Shown: positions 1 to 8,911 of the stretch, piece by piece
Layout: the number at the start of each line of letters is the position of its first letter
Numbering within the stretch: the stretch's first letter is position 1
Assembly (NCBI RefSeq): GCF_040655735.1
Contig: NZ_JBFAKK010000020.1
Location: 32,313-96,312 of the forward strand
DNA: 64,000 bases
From: Phytomonospora sp040655735
GTDB taxonomy: Bacteria > Actinomycetota > Actinomycetes > Mycobacteriales > Micromonosporaceae
Direction: 5' to 3'
Position numbers and translations under genes: made by a program
The notes under the pieces: generated by a model
The model's database searches: none
What the model was told of the DNA's origin: nothing
What the model saw: only the letters and a program-made list of their open reading frames with translations

Positions 1-230
1 AGCGCGACGATCACCTCGGTGGTCGCGGTGGCGTCGGCGACGGCCTTGGGCGTGAAGGTCTGGAAGTAGGGCTCGACGAGCAGCATCGCGAAGATGTGGT
101 CGCTGATGACCATGCAGGTGGCGTTCTCGTCGGTGAACTGGGCGTTGAAGGTGAAGCCGGTCCTGGTGAAGAACTCGACGGAGCGGTCGAGGTCGGTGAC
201 GGGCAGGTTGACGAAGATCTTCGCGGACAT
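1..230 (-). CDS. VOC (glyoxalase/bleomycin-resistance fold) protein, C-terminus cut off
   Basis: The minus-strand frame from ATG at 230 gives MSAKIFVNLPVTDLDRSVEF, the usual first strand and helix of a vicinal-oxygen-chelate protein (LPVxDLxRSxxFF). It then reads on past base 1, so only about 76 residues are visible. Related PhnB-like or lactoylglutathione-lyase-like proteins bind a metal and small ligands, but the substrate cannot be told from this half. It lies downstream of the OtrA-type gene on the same strand, separated from it by a strong hairpin, so it is probably transcribed on its own. The family call is fairly safe; the function is unknown. Confidence 0.8.
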   Translation of the reverse strand, partial: MSAKIFVNLPVTDLDRSVEFFTRTGFTFNAQFTDENATCMVISDHIFAMLLVEPYFQTFTPKAVADATATTEVIVA

Positions 231-359
231 GGTGTGCGCCCCCTCGCGACGTTTCAGGTGTCGTTCTTGCTGCGTACCAGGACCGCGGCGGCGGGGAGGC
301 GGCTTGCCGGAACCCGTCGTGCTCACTCCGGGGCTCACGCCTGCTCGGCCGAACAGGCC

Positions 360-391
360 GCCCGCCCCTCCCATGCATGGGAGGGGCGGGC
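360..391. terminator. Perfect 32-bp palindrome, terminator of the OtrA-type gene
   Basis: Two 16-base arms (GCCCGCCCCTCCCATG and its exact complement) meet without a loop. The palindrome begins 8 bases beyond the stop codon of the minus-strand OtrA-type gene. No T-run follows, which is normal for actinobacterial terminators. Confidence 0.75.
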
Positions 392-398
392 GCAGCCC

Positions 399-2327
399 TC
401 ACCCCAACCCGGCCGGCTCGTCCGACCGGAGCACCCCTTCGCGCCGGGGCGGCTCGCCCCACACGCGGCGGTACCCGTCCAGCGTCGAGGTGAACACCGC
501 CTCGCCCTGGCTGAGGCCGGGCAGGCGGCGCTCGAACCCGTGGACCGCCCCGGCCGCGATCGTCCCGGCGAGGTGGCACACGCCCTCGCGGGTCTCCTGG
601 GCGCGCAGTTCGGCGCCGGCGTCGGTCAGGGCGATCAGGATTCCCGGTGCCGAGGCCTCGGGCGTCTCCAGCTCGAAGCGGTGCACCGGCGCGCACACAT
701 GGGTTCCCGCGCGCCGCAGGGCCTCCCGCGTGAGCAGCTCGGCCATCGCGCGAAACTGCCCGGCGGTCTTCCCGGTGACGTAGCCGCCGTCGGTCAGCGT
801 CACCACGCAGTCGGTGACCCGCCAGCCGAAGTGGCCTTCGCGAAGCGTCTGCCGGACGGTCTCCTCGACGGCCGTGAGATACCCGAGCAGGAAGTTGCCG
901 CGCTGGGCGGTGATCTGGTAGTCGACGCCGCTTCCCGGCGGGCCGGGCTCGATCCGCAGCGCCAGATGGATCGAGGGCGTCTCCGAGGCGCCGAGGTCGC
1001 GGTGGGCCGCACCGGTCCGCACGGGCCGCTCGACGTGGACGGTCCGCGTCTCGGCGAAGGCGACCTCCAGCCCGAAGCGCTCGGCGAGCATCGAGGCGAT
1101 GACCTCCTTCTGCACCTCGCCGTAGAGGCTCACGGTGATGTCGGTGTCGCCCCGGACGTTGATGAAGGGGTCGCGCTCGGCGAGGTCGCGCAGGGCCGCG
1201 AAGAGCTTCGCGCGCTCGTGCGGCACGGCCGGCGCCACCACCGTCTCCAGTGTCGGCGGTGCGAACAGGCCGCGCGGCGGAAGCTCCTCGGGCGAGCCGA
1301 TCGCGTCGCCGATCAGCGCGTCGCGCAACCCCCACACCTTGGCTATCCCGCCGGCCTCGACCTCGCCGGGCCGGGTGGCGGCACCGTCGGTGAACACGTG
1401 CACGGCCGTGACCTTTGCCTCGTGGACGCTCACGTGCCCGTCGGTGTCGGCGCGGTACAGGCTCAGCCTGGCCGGGGCCCGCAGGGCGCCTTCGCGCAGC
1501 CGCACGTAGGAGATCTTCTCCCCGACCGGACCGCGTTCGATTTTGAACACCGAGCCGCGCGCCCGCGTCCCGTTCGGCTGCCGGTAGGGCAGGTAGCGGC
1601 GGATCCCGTCGATGAGCGCGTCGACGCCCTCGCCGGTGACCGCCGACCCGAAGAACACCGGGTGCACCAGCGCCCGCCGTGAACTCCGTGCCAGGGCCGC
1701 CCGACGTGCGCCGGGCCGCGTCGGCCGGGACTCGACGTAGGCCGACAGCAGCGTCTCGTCGCTGCCGGACAGGGCGTCGGCGAGCTCGGCGAACAGCTCG
1801 GGTTCGGCGAAGGACCGGGGGAGCGCACGCGCCTCGCGGGTACCGGCGCCGTCCACGGTGGACAGTGCGACGAGTTCGACGCCGAGCTTGCCCCGCAGCT
1901 CGTCGAGGAGGTCGCCGTAGCGAGCTCCGCGCCGGTCGATCTTGTTGACGAACACGAGCGTCGGGATCCCCAGCCGTTTCAGGGTGCGCATGAGCACCCT
2001 GGTCTGGGCCTGGACGCCTTCGACGGCCGAGACGACGAGGACGGCCCCGTCGAGGGCGTGCATCGCCCGCGCCACCTCCGCGATGAAGTCGGAGTGGCCG
2101 GGCGTGTCGATGAGGTTGACCTTGAGGTCGGCGATCCGGAAGGACACCACGGCGGACTGGATGGTGATGCCCCGGCGCCGTTCGAGCGCGAGCGAGTCGG
2201 TCTGGGTGTCGCCGTCGTCGACGCTGCCGACGTGGTCGATGACCCCCGTCGTGTGCAGCAGCCTCTCGGTGAGGCTGGTCTTACCGGCGTCTACGTGCGC
2301 GACGATCCCGATGTTGAGCTGCTTCAT
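399..2327 (-). CDS. otrA: Tetracycline-resistance ribosomal protection protein, OtrA/TetM class
   Basis: A 642-residue translational GTPase that resembles elongation factor G and releases tetracycline from the ribosome. The N-terminal G domain has AHVDAGKTS at 10-18, RRGIT at 51-55, DTPGH at 74-78 and NKID at 128-131. The rest follows the OtrA pattern, including a LYGEVQKE segment and a C-terminal LPGLSQGE stretch near residue 615. Length and N-terminus match OtrA of Streptomyces rimosus (known family) better than they match EF-G, which is about 60 residues longer. The start is ATG at 2327; the Shine-Dalgarno is poor, but a good promoter lies about 100 bases upstream. No tetracycline biosynthesis genes are visible, so this is intrinsic or acquired resistance, or a ribosome-rescue paralogue. 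Confidence 0.9.
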   Translation of the reverse strand: MKQLNIGIVAHVDAGKTSLTERLLHTTGVIDHVGSVDDGDTQTDSLALERRRGITIQSAVVSFRIADLKVNLIDTPGHSDFIAEVARAMHALDGAVLVVSAVEGVQAQTRVLMRTLKRLGIPTLVFVNKIDRRGARYGDLLDELRGKLGVELVALSTVDGAGTREARALPRSFAEPELFAELADALSGSDETLLSAYVESRPTRPGARRAALARSSRRALVHPVFFGSAVTGEGVDALIDGIRRYLPYRQPNGTRARGSVFKIERGPVGEKISYVRLREGALRAPARLSLYRADTDGHVSVHEAKVTAVHVFTDGAATRPGEVEAGGIAKVWGLRDALIGDAIGSPEELPPRGLFAPPTLETVVAPAVPHERAKLFAALRDLAERDPFINVRGDTDITVSLYGEVQKEVIASMLAERFGLEVAFAETRTVHVERPVRTGAAHRDLGASETPSIHLALRIEPGPPGSGVDYQITAQRGNFLLGYLTAVEETVRQTLREGHFGWRVTDCVVTLTDGGYVTGKTAGQFRAMAELLTREALRRAGTHVCAPVHRFELETPEASAPGILIALTDAGAELRAQETREGVCHLAGTIAAGAVHGFERRLPGLSQGEAVFTSTLDGYRRVWGEPPRREGVLRSDEPAGLG

Positions 2328-2435
2328 ATGGCGTTGTGGTCCTCGGTACGACGATGGACTGGGATGCGTGGGTGCCAGTCATCTGTCGCCGCATCGCCGT
2401 CTCCCGTCGTCGCCTTCCAAGGACCAGTGCCGCCG

Positions 2436-2464
2436 ACGCTAGGACAGCGCGCCGGTAAGCGCAA
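2436..2464 (-). promoter_or_regulatory. Promoter of the OtrA-type gene
   Basis: Read on the minus strand: TTGCGC (2464-2459), a 17-base spacer, then TAGCGT (2441-2436), a good housekeeping-type -35/-10 pair. Transcription would start near 2429 and leave a leader of about 100 bases before the ATG at 2327. A leader of that length could hold the attenuation seen in other ribosomal protection genes, but I did not find a clear leader peptide. Confidence 0.6.
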
Positions 2465-2492
2465 GCGGTTTACCTGCACACCGTTCACGCAG

Positions 2493-2518
2493 GTGGGGCG
2501 GCCCGCAGGCCGCCCCAC
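2493..2518. terminator. Hairpin after the oxidoreductase gene
   Basis: An 11-bp stem (GTGGGGCGGCC / GGCCGCCCCAC) with a CGCA loop, 10 bases beyond the stop of the minus-strand oxidoreductase gene. It separates that gene from the OtrA-type promoter. Confidence 0.75.
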
Positions 2519-2528
2519 TCCCTGCCGG

Positions 2529-3530
2529 TCAGACCCGGACGAGCATCTTGCCGGTGTTGGCCCCCCGCAGGACGCCGAGGAAGGCCTCCGGCGCGTTCTC
2601 CAGCCCGTCGACGACGGTCTCCTCGGTGCGCAGGCTCCCGTCGGCGAGCCAGCCGACGGCCTTGCCGATGTACTCGCCGAAGAGGTCGAAGTGGGAGTTG
2701 ACCAGCATTCCGCGCATGGTGGCCTCCTTGGCGGCCAGCCGGAAGGTGTTGCGCGGGCCGGGCACCGCGTCGGGGGAGTTGTATCCGCTGATCGCGCCGA
2801 CCAGGGCGATGCGCCCGCCGTGGCGCAGGGCGCCGATCGCGGCCTCCAGGTGGTCGCCGCCGACGTGGTCGACGTAGACGTCGATCCCCTCGGGAGCGGC
2901 CGCCGCGAGCTGTCGGGGCAGGTTCCCCTGCTTGTAGTCGATGGCGGCGTCGAAGCCGAAGTCCTCCAGCACGCGCTCGGTCTTCAGCGGACCTCCTGCC
3001 GAGCCGATCACCGTGGCCGCGCCCAGCTTGCGGGCCAGTTGCCCGGCGACGCTGCCGACGGCTCCGGCCGCCGCCGACACGAAGACCACGTCGCCGTCCC
3101 GTACCGGCGCGGTCCGGGTCAGGGCGGCGTAGGCGGTCAGCCCGGTCGTGCCGAGCACCCCTAGCCACTGCTGCGGAGTCGCCAGGGCCGGGTCGACGAC
3201 CGTCGCGGCGGCCGCGTCGACCACCGCGTACTCGCGCCAGCCGAGGAAGTGGACCACGTGCGCGCCGACCGCGATGTCGGCTCGGGAGTCGACGACCTCG
3301 CCGTACGCGCTGCCCTCCATCGCCTCGTCCAGCGCGAACGGCGGGATGTAGGAGGGCACGTCGTCCATGCGGCCCCGCATGTAGGGGTCGACCGAGATCC
3401 AGGTGTTGCGGACCAGGATCTGGCCTTCGCCGAGTTCGGGGACATCGACGGTCGCCAGGCGGAAGTCGGTGCCGGCGGGCTCGCCTTCGGGGCGGGCGGC
3501 CAGGTGGATCTCGCGGGAGCGGATGTTCAT
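2529..3530 (-). CDS. NADP-dependent oxidoreductase, zinc-free MDR (CurA / leukotriene B4 dehydrogenase-like)
   Basis: A 333-residue medium-chain dehydrogenase/reductase without the zinc-binding cysteines. It has the family signature DPYMRGRM at 48-55 and a Rossmann glycine motif AAGAVGSVAG at 154-163. Relatives reduce the double bond of alpha,beta-unsaturated ketones and aldehydes with NADPH, so a detoxifying enone reductase is the best guess. The frame stays open far upstream, but the start is set at ATG 3530 because MNIRSREIHLA aligns with the family N-terminus and GAGAGG precedes it. It is divergent from the SARP-type regulator at 3642, a common layout for a regulator and its target. Confidence 0.88.
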   Translation of the reverse strand: MNIRSREIHLAARPEGEPAGTDFRLATVDVPELGEGQILVRNTWISVDPYMRGRMDDVPSYIPPFALDEAMEGSAYGEVVDSRADIAVGAHVVHFLGWREYAVVDAAAATVVDPALATPQQWLGVLGTTGLTAYAALTRTAPVRDGDVVFVSAAAGAVGSVAGQLARKLGAATVIGSAGGPLKTERVLEDFGFDAAIDYKQGNLPRQLAAAAPEGIDVYVDHVGGDHLEAAIGALRHGGRIALVGAISGYNSPDAVPGPRNTFRLAAKEATMRGMLVNSHFDLFGEYIGKAVGWLADGSLRTEETVVDGLENAPEAFLGVLRGANTGKMLVRV

Positions 3531-3641
3531 CGTCGTGCCTCTCAACAGGGGTTTCTCGCTGACGGGCACTACATTGCCGGGCTTCGCTGTCGGTTTCCTG
3601 TCGCCCGGCTGCCGGTCACCGACGGCGGCTAGGGTTGCCCG

Positions 3642-6600
3642 GTGAGATTCGGGGTGCTGGGCGCGGTCGACGTGCGGACCGAGGACGGCGTCCGCGTCGA
3701 GATCCCCGAGGCGAAGGTCCGCGCGCTGCTGGCGGTGCTGTTGACCGTGCCGGGCAAGGTGGTCTCCGCCGACCGGCTCATCCGCGACCTGTGGGACGGC
3801 GAACTGCCCGCGAACCCCGCCAACGCCCTCCAGCACAAGGTTTCCCAACTGCGCGGGGTCTTCGACAAGGCCGAGCCCGGTGCCCGCAAGCTCGTCGTGC
3901 ACCGCGCTCCCGGGTACCTCCTCGACGTGCCCGCCGATGCCGTCGACGTCGGGCGCTTCCGGCTGCTGCTGCGAGAGGCGCGGGCGACGAAGGACGCGGC
4001 CGAGCGTGCGGCGCTGCTGGGCGAGGCCCTGGCCGCCTGCGGTTCGCCCGACGACATCGACGACGACAATCCCGTGCTGCGCGTCGCGAGGGCGGAGTAC
4101 TTCGCGGACCTCATCGCCGCCATCGAGGAGCGCGGCGCGGCCCTGTTGGAGATCGGCGACCACGCCCGTGCCCTCGACGGGGTCCGCGGCCTCATGTCGG
4201 GAAACTTCCCGGCACTTCACGGCCACAGCCCGCACCGCCCGCTGGCACGCTCGGTCCACATGCGCGCCCTCTACGGTCTCGGCCGCCAGGCCGAAGCCCT
4301 CGACAGCTTCGCGCAGTTCCGCGACCGCCTCGCCGAGGAGACGGGGCTCGATCCCAGCCCGGACCTGGTCGCGCTCCACCACGCGATCTTGCGCCAGGAC
4401 CCTTCCCTAGGCCCTCCTCCGGCGGCCATCGCGCCGCCGCGCACGAACCTTCCCGCGCCGGTCGGCGAGATCATCGGCCGCGACGCCGACGTGCCGGCCG
4501 TCGTCGCCGCACTCGGCGCCGGTCGCCTGGTGACGCTCACCGGCCCCGGCGGTGTCGGCAAGACGCGCCTGGCAGTCGAGGCCGCGCGTTCCTTCGACGA
4601 CCGGCCCGTCTGGTTCCTCGACCTCGCCGGACTCGCCGCCGGGGCGGGTGCCGAAACCCTGATCGACGTCCTGGCCACGACTCTGGGCCTGCGCGACGAG
4701 GCCGCCGCCGACCCGGCCGTCGCTCTGCGCGCGGTGCCGACGCTGCTCGTCGTGGACAACTGCGAGCACGTCGTCGACGCCGCCGCGTGCGTCGTGTCCC
4801 GGCTGCTGCGCGAGGTGCCCGGCCTGCGAGTCCTGGCCACCGGTCAGGAACCTCTCAGCGTCGGCGGAGAGAACGTCCACCCCGTGGCGCCACTGCCCGC
4901 CGAGGCGGCCGCCGAACTCTTCCGCAGTCTCGCGACCGTACCGTCCGATGTGGACGCAGCCCGGGCGGTCGCGGCCATCTGCGCCCGTCTTGACGGCATC
5001 CCGCTTGCCCTCGAACTCGCCGCCACCCGCGTGCGCACCCTCGGCCTGCACGGCCTCGCCCAACGCCTCGACGAGCGCTTCACGCTCCTCACCGGCGGCG
5101 GCCGCGACGCCCCCGGGCGGCACCGGACCCTGCGCGCGATGATCGACTGGAGCTGGGAACTGGCCACCGTCGCCGAGCGCGAGACCCTGCGCCGGTTGTC
5201 GGTCCACGCCGGCGGCTGGACCCTCGCGGCCGCCGGGACCGTCGCGGGCCGTGATGTCCTCGACGAGCTGACCCGCCTGGTCGACCGGTCCCTCGTCGCC
5301 ATGACCGACACGACGGCCGGCCCCAGGTACCGCCTGCTCGAATCCGTGCGCGCCTACGCCGCCGAACGCCTCGAAGAGGCGGGGGAGACCCGAGAGACCG
5401 CGCTGCGGCACCTGGCCCACTACCTGGCCGAGGCGACCCGCCACCTGTCCCTCGTCGACGATCTGCGCTTCGCCGACACCGAGGCCCCCAATCTCCGCGC
5501 CGCCCTCGGCACCGCCCTCGCCGAAGCCGACGAACGCGCACGAACCCTCGTCGACGCGCTCGCCTGGCCGCAGATCCTCAACGGCCGCTACGCCGAGACG
5601 GCACGGTCCCTCGACGCCGTCCTCGCCCTCGGCGAGGACGCAAAACTGCGAGTGTGGCGGACCGGTGTCGCCCTCCTGGCCGGCGAGTCCTGCGACGCCG
5701 ACCTGCGCGCCCTCGCCGAGGCCGTGCCGGAGAAGGAGCGTCCCTGGGCGTTCTGGTTCCTCGCTCACGCCAACCGGGGCTTCGGCGATCTGGACGTCAC
5801 GGCGGCGCTGGCCGACACCGCCATTGAGACCGCCGGCTACGAGGTCTCTCTCGCAGCCGCCGCTCGCGCCGTGCGCGCGAGCGTCCACCGGGTTCGCGGC
5901 GACTTCGCCGCCGCCGAAGCCGACGCCGCCGCGGTGGTGCGGTTCGAGATGTTCGCCGATCCCTGGACGCTGTCGACCGCCACCGGCACCCTCGCCGTGG
6001 TCGCCGAGATCCGCGGCGACTACGACCGCGCCGAACGCCTGCACGGCAAGGCACTGCGCTCGGCCGAGGAGCTCGGCCTGTGGATCGAGGCGTCCTTCCA
6101 GCGCTCCGGCCTCGGCCGCATCGCGCTCCTGCGCGGCGATCACGCCGCCGCCGACGATCATCACGCGAGAGCCGCCGAGCTGGCCCGCGCGCAGGGACAC
6201 GTCGTCGCCGAGGAGTTCGCCGAGGTCGGCCTCGCCCTGTCCGCCCGGCGCCAGGGTCGCCACGCCGAGGCCGAGCGCCTTCTGGCGCGCTGGGTCGACT
6301 GGCTGCGGACCGTCGACGGTGAACCGGGGCTGGCCCTCGTCCTGGCCGAACTCGGCTTCGCCGCCGAACAGCTCGGCGACCACGCCAAGGCCCTGCGACT
6401 GCATCGCGACGGCCTGGCCGCCGCACGCCGTATCGGCGACCCCCGCGCGGTGGCGCTCGCGTTCGAGGGGATGGCCGGAGCGCACGCCGCCGACGGTGAG
6501 CCCGCGCTCGCCGCACGCCTCCTCGGCGCGGCCGCGACCTTGCGCGAGTCGGTCGGCGCGCCCTTGCCCGCAGGCGAGCGCGGCGACGTCGAACGGATCG

Positions 6601-6692
6601 GCGCGCGCGTGCGGGAAGCGCTCGGCGAGGCGGGTTTCAGCGCCGAGTTCGCCACCGCGCTCGCCCCCGAGACGGTGTCGGACGGGTCCTAG
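3642..6692 (+). CDS. AfsR/SARP-type transcriptional regulator (wHTH-BTAD-ATPase-TPR)
   Basis: A 1016-residue regulator. Residues 1-95 form an OmpR-type winged helix (RFGVLGAVDV start, HRAPGYLL near 87-94). Residues 100-250 form a bacterial transcriptional activation domain. An NB-ARC-type ATPase follows with Walker A GPGGVGKT at 301-308 and LLVVDNCEH as Walker B. The remainder is helical repeat (TPR-like). The start is GTG at 3642; a TAGGGT hexamer at 3630-3635 lies only 6 bases upstream, so the mRNA may be leaderless. Family members activate secondary metabolism or nearby genes. The likely local target is the divergent oxidoreductase across a 111-bp gap; no biosynthetic cluster is adjacent. 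Confidence 0.88.
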   Translation: MRFGVLGAVDVRTEDGVRVEIPEAKVRALLAVLLTVPGKVVSADRLIRDLWDGELPANPANALQHKVSQLRGVFDKAEPGARKLVVHRAPGYLLDVPADAVDVGRFRLLLREARATKDAAERAALLGEALAACGSPDDIDDDNPVLRVARAEYFADLIAAIEERGAALLEIGDHARALDGVRGLMSGNFPALHGHSPHRPLARSVHMRALYGLGRQAEALDSFAQFRDRLAEETGLDPSPDLVALHHAILRQDPSLGPPPAAIAPPRTNLPAPVGEIIGRDADVPAVVAALGAGRLVTLTGPGGVGKTRLAVEAARSFDDRPVWFLDLAGLAAGAGAETLIDVLATTLGLRDEAAADPAVALRAVPTLLVVDNCEHVVDAAACVVSRLLREVPGLRVLATGQEPLSVGGENVHPVAPLPAEAAAELFRSLATVPSDVDAARAVAAICARLDGIPLALELAATRVRTLGLHGLAQRLDERFTLLTGGGRDAPGRHRTLRAMIDWSWELATVAERETLRRLSVHAGGWTLAAAGTVAGRDVLDELTRLVDRSLVAMTDTTAGPRYRLLESVRAYAAERLEEAGETRETALRHLAHYLAEATRHLSLVDDLRFADTEAPNLRAALGTALAEADERARTLVDALAWPQILNGRYAETARSLDAVLALGEDAKLRVWRTGVALLAGESCDADLRALAEAVPEKERPWAFWFLAHANRGFGDLDVTAALADTAIETAGYEVSLAAAARAVRASVHRVRGDFAAAEADAAAVVRFEMFADPWTLSTATGTLAVVAEIRGDYDRAERLHGKALRSAEELGLWIEASFQRSGLGRIALLRGDHAAADDHHARAAELARAQGHVVAEEFAEVGLALSARRQGRHAEAERLLARWVDWLRTVDGEPGLALVLAELGFAAEQLGDHAKALRLHRDGLAAARRIGDPRAVALAFEGMAGAHAADGEPALAARLLGAAATLRESVGAPLPAGERGDVERIGARVREALGEAGFSAEFATALAPETVSDGS

Positions 6693-6880
6693 TCCTGGAA
6701 GGTCTGCCCTGATGGGCTCGGAAAGCGGATCGGTCTGGGCCCGCACGGCAGCTTGCGATAAGCAAGTAAACTCCATCCGAGCAAGCAAAACCTTCGAACA
6801 TATGTACCAAGAAACCCTTGTCATGGTCACACCCGCTTGTTAGCGTGAGCCGGTCGGATCTACGCGAAATGGGGCGGCGC

Positions 6881-8089
6881 ATGACCAGGACCGGATTCTC
6901 TCCCGAACGCCTCGAACGGGCCCGCCGCGTCATGCGCGGCCACTGCCAGGAGGCGGGCGGCGAGGTGCCCGGGATGGTCACCGTCTACTCCCGGCACGGT
7001 GAGACCCACGTCGAGGCACATGGCGCGGCCACCATCGGCGGCGCCCAGACGGCCCGTGACACGATCTTCCGCATCGCCTCGCTGACCAAACCCGTCACGG
7101 CCGTCGCCGTGATGATCCTCGTCGAAGAGTGCGTCCTGCGCCTCGACGACCCGGTCGACGAACACCTCCCCGAACTCGCCGACCGCCGCGTCCTGGCACA
7201 CGTCGACGCCGCTCTCGACGAGACCGTCCAGGCACACCGCCCCATCACCATCCGGGACCTGCTCACCTTCACCTACGGGTTCGGCGTCCACATGGGCGGC
7301 AACGACGCCAATCCCGTCCAGCGCGCCAAGACCCGCCTCGGTTTCGCCGACGGCCCGCCCCAGCCCGCGAGCGTCCCCGGACCCGACGAGGTGATGCGAC
7401 GCCTCGGCAGCCTCCCGCTGATGTATCAGCCGGGCGAGCGCTGGAGCTACAACACCGGCTCCGACGTGCTCGGTGTCCTCGTCGCGCGCGCCTCGGGCCG
7501 GCCCTTCGACGCCTTCCTCACCGAACGCGTCTTCGCCCCGCTCGGCATGCGCGACACCGGTTTCAGCGTCCCCGCCGAGAAGATCGGCCGCCTCGCCACC
7601 GCCTACACCGCCGACGAGGACGGTGCGACGGCCGTCTACGACCCCGCCGAAGGCGGCCAGTGGGCGAGCCCGCCGCCGTTTCCGTCGGGCGCGGGCGGAC
7701 TGGTCTCCACCGCCGTCGACTACCTCGCCTTCGCGCGGATGCTCATCAACGGCGGCCGCCACCCCGGCGGCCGGATCCTGTCGCGACCGTCGGTGGCGGC
7801 CATGACCACGGGCCACCTCACCGAGGCCCAGCGGGCGCACGGCGGTTTCTTCCCCGACGACTTCGCCGCCGAGAACTGGGGCTTCGGCGTCTCCGTCACC
7901 ACCCGCCGCACCGGTCTGGCCGGTCCGGGCGCCTACGGTTGGGACGGTGGACTGGGGACCGTGTGGCGCAACGACCCGGCCGAGGACCTCACCGCCGTCC
8001 TGCTCACTCAGAAGGCGTGGACCGGCCCCGCCGGTCCGCGCGTCGCAGGCGACTTCCTGACCTGCGCCTACCAGGCCATCGATGACTAG
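6881..8089 (+). CDS. Serine hydrolase of the beta-lactamase class C / EstB fold
   Basis: A 402-residue penicillin-binding-protein-like hydrolase. The nucleophile motif SLTK is at 67-70 and the second motif appears as SYNTGSDVLG near 189-198. The visible N-terminus has no signal peptide, so it is probably a cytoplasmic esterase or amidase rather than a secreted beta-lactamase. The start is placed at ATG 6881 after GGGGCGG; an ATG at 6869 is possible. The 188 bases upstream are AT-rich for this genome and probably hold the promoter. It is followed after 11 bases by the MDMPI-fold gene, whose ribosome site overlaps its stop codon, so the two form an operon. The substrate is unknown. Confidence 0.85.
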   Translation: MTRTGFSPERLERARRVMRGHCQEAGGEVPGMVTVYSRHGETHVEAHGAATIGGAQTARDTIFRIASLTKPVTAVAVMILVEECVLRLDDPVDEHLPELADRRVLAHVDAALDETVQAHRPITIRDLLTFTYGFGVHMGGNDANPVQRAKTRLGFADGPPQPASVPGPDEVMRRLGSLPLMYQPGERWSYNTGSDVLGVLVARASGRPFDAFLTERVFAPLGMRDTGFSVPAEKIGRLATAYTADEDGATAVYDPAEGGQWASPPPFPSGAGGLVSTAVDYLAFARMLINGGRHPGGRILSRPSVAAMTTGHLTEAQRAHGGFFPDDFAAENWGFGVSVTTRRTGLAGPGAYGWDGGLGTVWRNDPAEDLTAVLLTQKAWTGPAGPRVAGDFLTCAYQAIDD

Positions 8090-8100
8090 GAGCCGACGAC

Positions 8101-8853
8101 ATGACACTGTCCTTCGAGCGCATCCGCGCAGAAATCCCGGTGCAGACCGCCGGGTTCCTGGCACTCGCCGAGAGCGCCGACTTCGACCGGAGAGTGCCGA
8201 GCTGCCCGGAGTGGACGCACGGCGACCTGGTCCGCCATGTCGGGCGCATGCAGTCCATCGTGATCGACGCGATCCTCGCCGCCACCGGCGCGCAGGCCGG
8301 TGAACCGCTCACCGCTCCCGACGACGTGCCCGAGGCCGAGCTGATCGCCTGGGTGCACGAGGTCTGCGCCCGGCTGACGGTCGTGATCGAGACGAGTCCC
8401 GCCGACGCGACGGTGGAGAACTTCGGTCTTGAGGAGAGCGTCGTCTGGTGGAGCAGGCGCGTCCTCCAGGACGTCGTGATCCATCGCGCCGACGCGGCTC
8501 AGACCGTCGGGGAGCCCTACGAACTCGACACCGAGATCGCCGTCGACGGCGTCGATGAGCTCTTGGACGTGCTGGCGACGGTGCGCGGGATCGGCGGCCT
8601 CGTAGAACTGCGCGGTTCGGGTGTGATCCACCTGCACGCCACCGACACCGAGGCCGAATGGCTCGTCGAGCTCAACGAGAAGGGTTTCACCTGGAAGCGC
8701 GGGCACGACAAGGGCGAGGTGGCCCTGCGCGGGCCGCTCACCGAGATACTGCTGGCGCTCTACCGCCGCCAGTCCCTCGACGACGGAAAGCTCGAAGTCC
8801 TCGGGGACGCCGAACTGCTCGACTTCTGGCTGGACAACGCCTCGATCGGTTAG
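8101..8853 (+). CDS. Maleylpyruvate isomerase (MDMPI/DinB fold) family protein
   Basis: A 250-residue protein with the MDMPI N-terminal four-helix domain: PSCPEWTHGDLVRHVG at about 37-52 is the typical metal- and mycothiol-site region, with LQDVVIHRADA near 123-133. A smaller C-terminal domain follows. Family members use mycothiol or bacillithiol as a cofactor or conjugate it to toxins, which fits an actinobacterium. AGGAG straddling the previous stop codon serves as ribosome site, so translation is probably coupled to the serine hydrolase. Its TAG stop forms the first three bases of the palindromic element at 8851. The exact reaction cannot be told. Confidence 0.82.
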   Translation: MTLSFERIRAEIPVQTAGFLALAESADFDRRVPSCPEWTHGDLVRHVGRMQSIVIDAILAATGAQAGEPLTAPDDVPEAELIAWVHEVCARLTVVIETSPADATVENFGLEESVVWWSRRVLQDVVIHRADAAQTVGEPYELDTEIAVDGVDELLDVLATVRGIGGLVELRGSGVIHLHATDTEAEWLVELNEKGFTWKRGHDKGEVALRGPLTEILLALYRRQSLDDGKLEVLGDAELLDFWLDNASIG

Positions 8854-8911
8854 GGCTTGTCCTGTGGGGTCTTGTGGGCGGCACCGCAGAGACCCACCGG
8901 ACAGGCCCTAG
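8851..8911. repeat. Palindromic MITE-like element, copy A
   Basis: A 61-bp segment with imperfect inverted ends: TAGGGCTTGTCC at the left and GGACAGGCCCTAG at the right. It contains GTCTTGTGGG, which recurs in copy B near 42.2 kb. The first TAG is the stop codon of the MDMPI-fold gene and the last CTA is the stop of the convergent GNAT gene. It may act as a bidirectional terminator; the second related copy suggests a mobile, non-coding origin. Confidence 0.7.

Noticed and set aside
2324..2518. 64-codon minus-strand frame in the leader of the OtrA-type gene as a leader peptide
   Set aside because: Its start lies upstream of the predicted transcription start at about 2429, and it runs through the hairpin at 2493-2518, so it cannot be a normal leader peptide.
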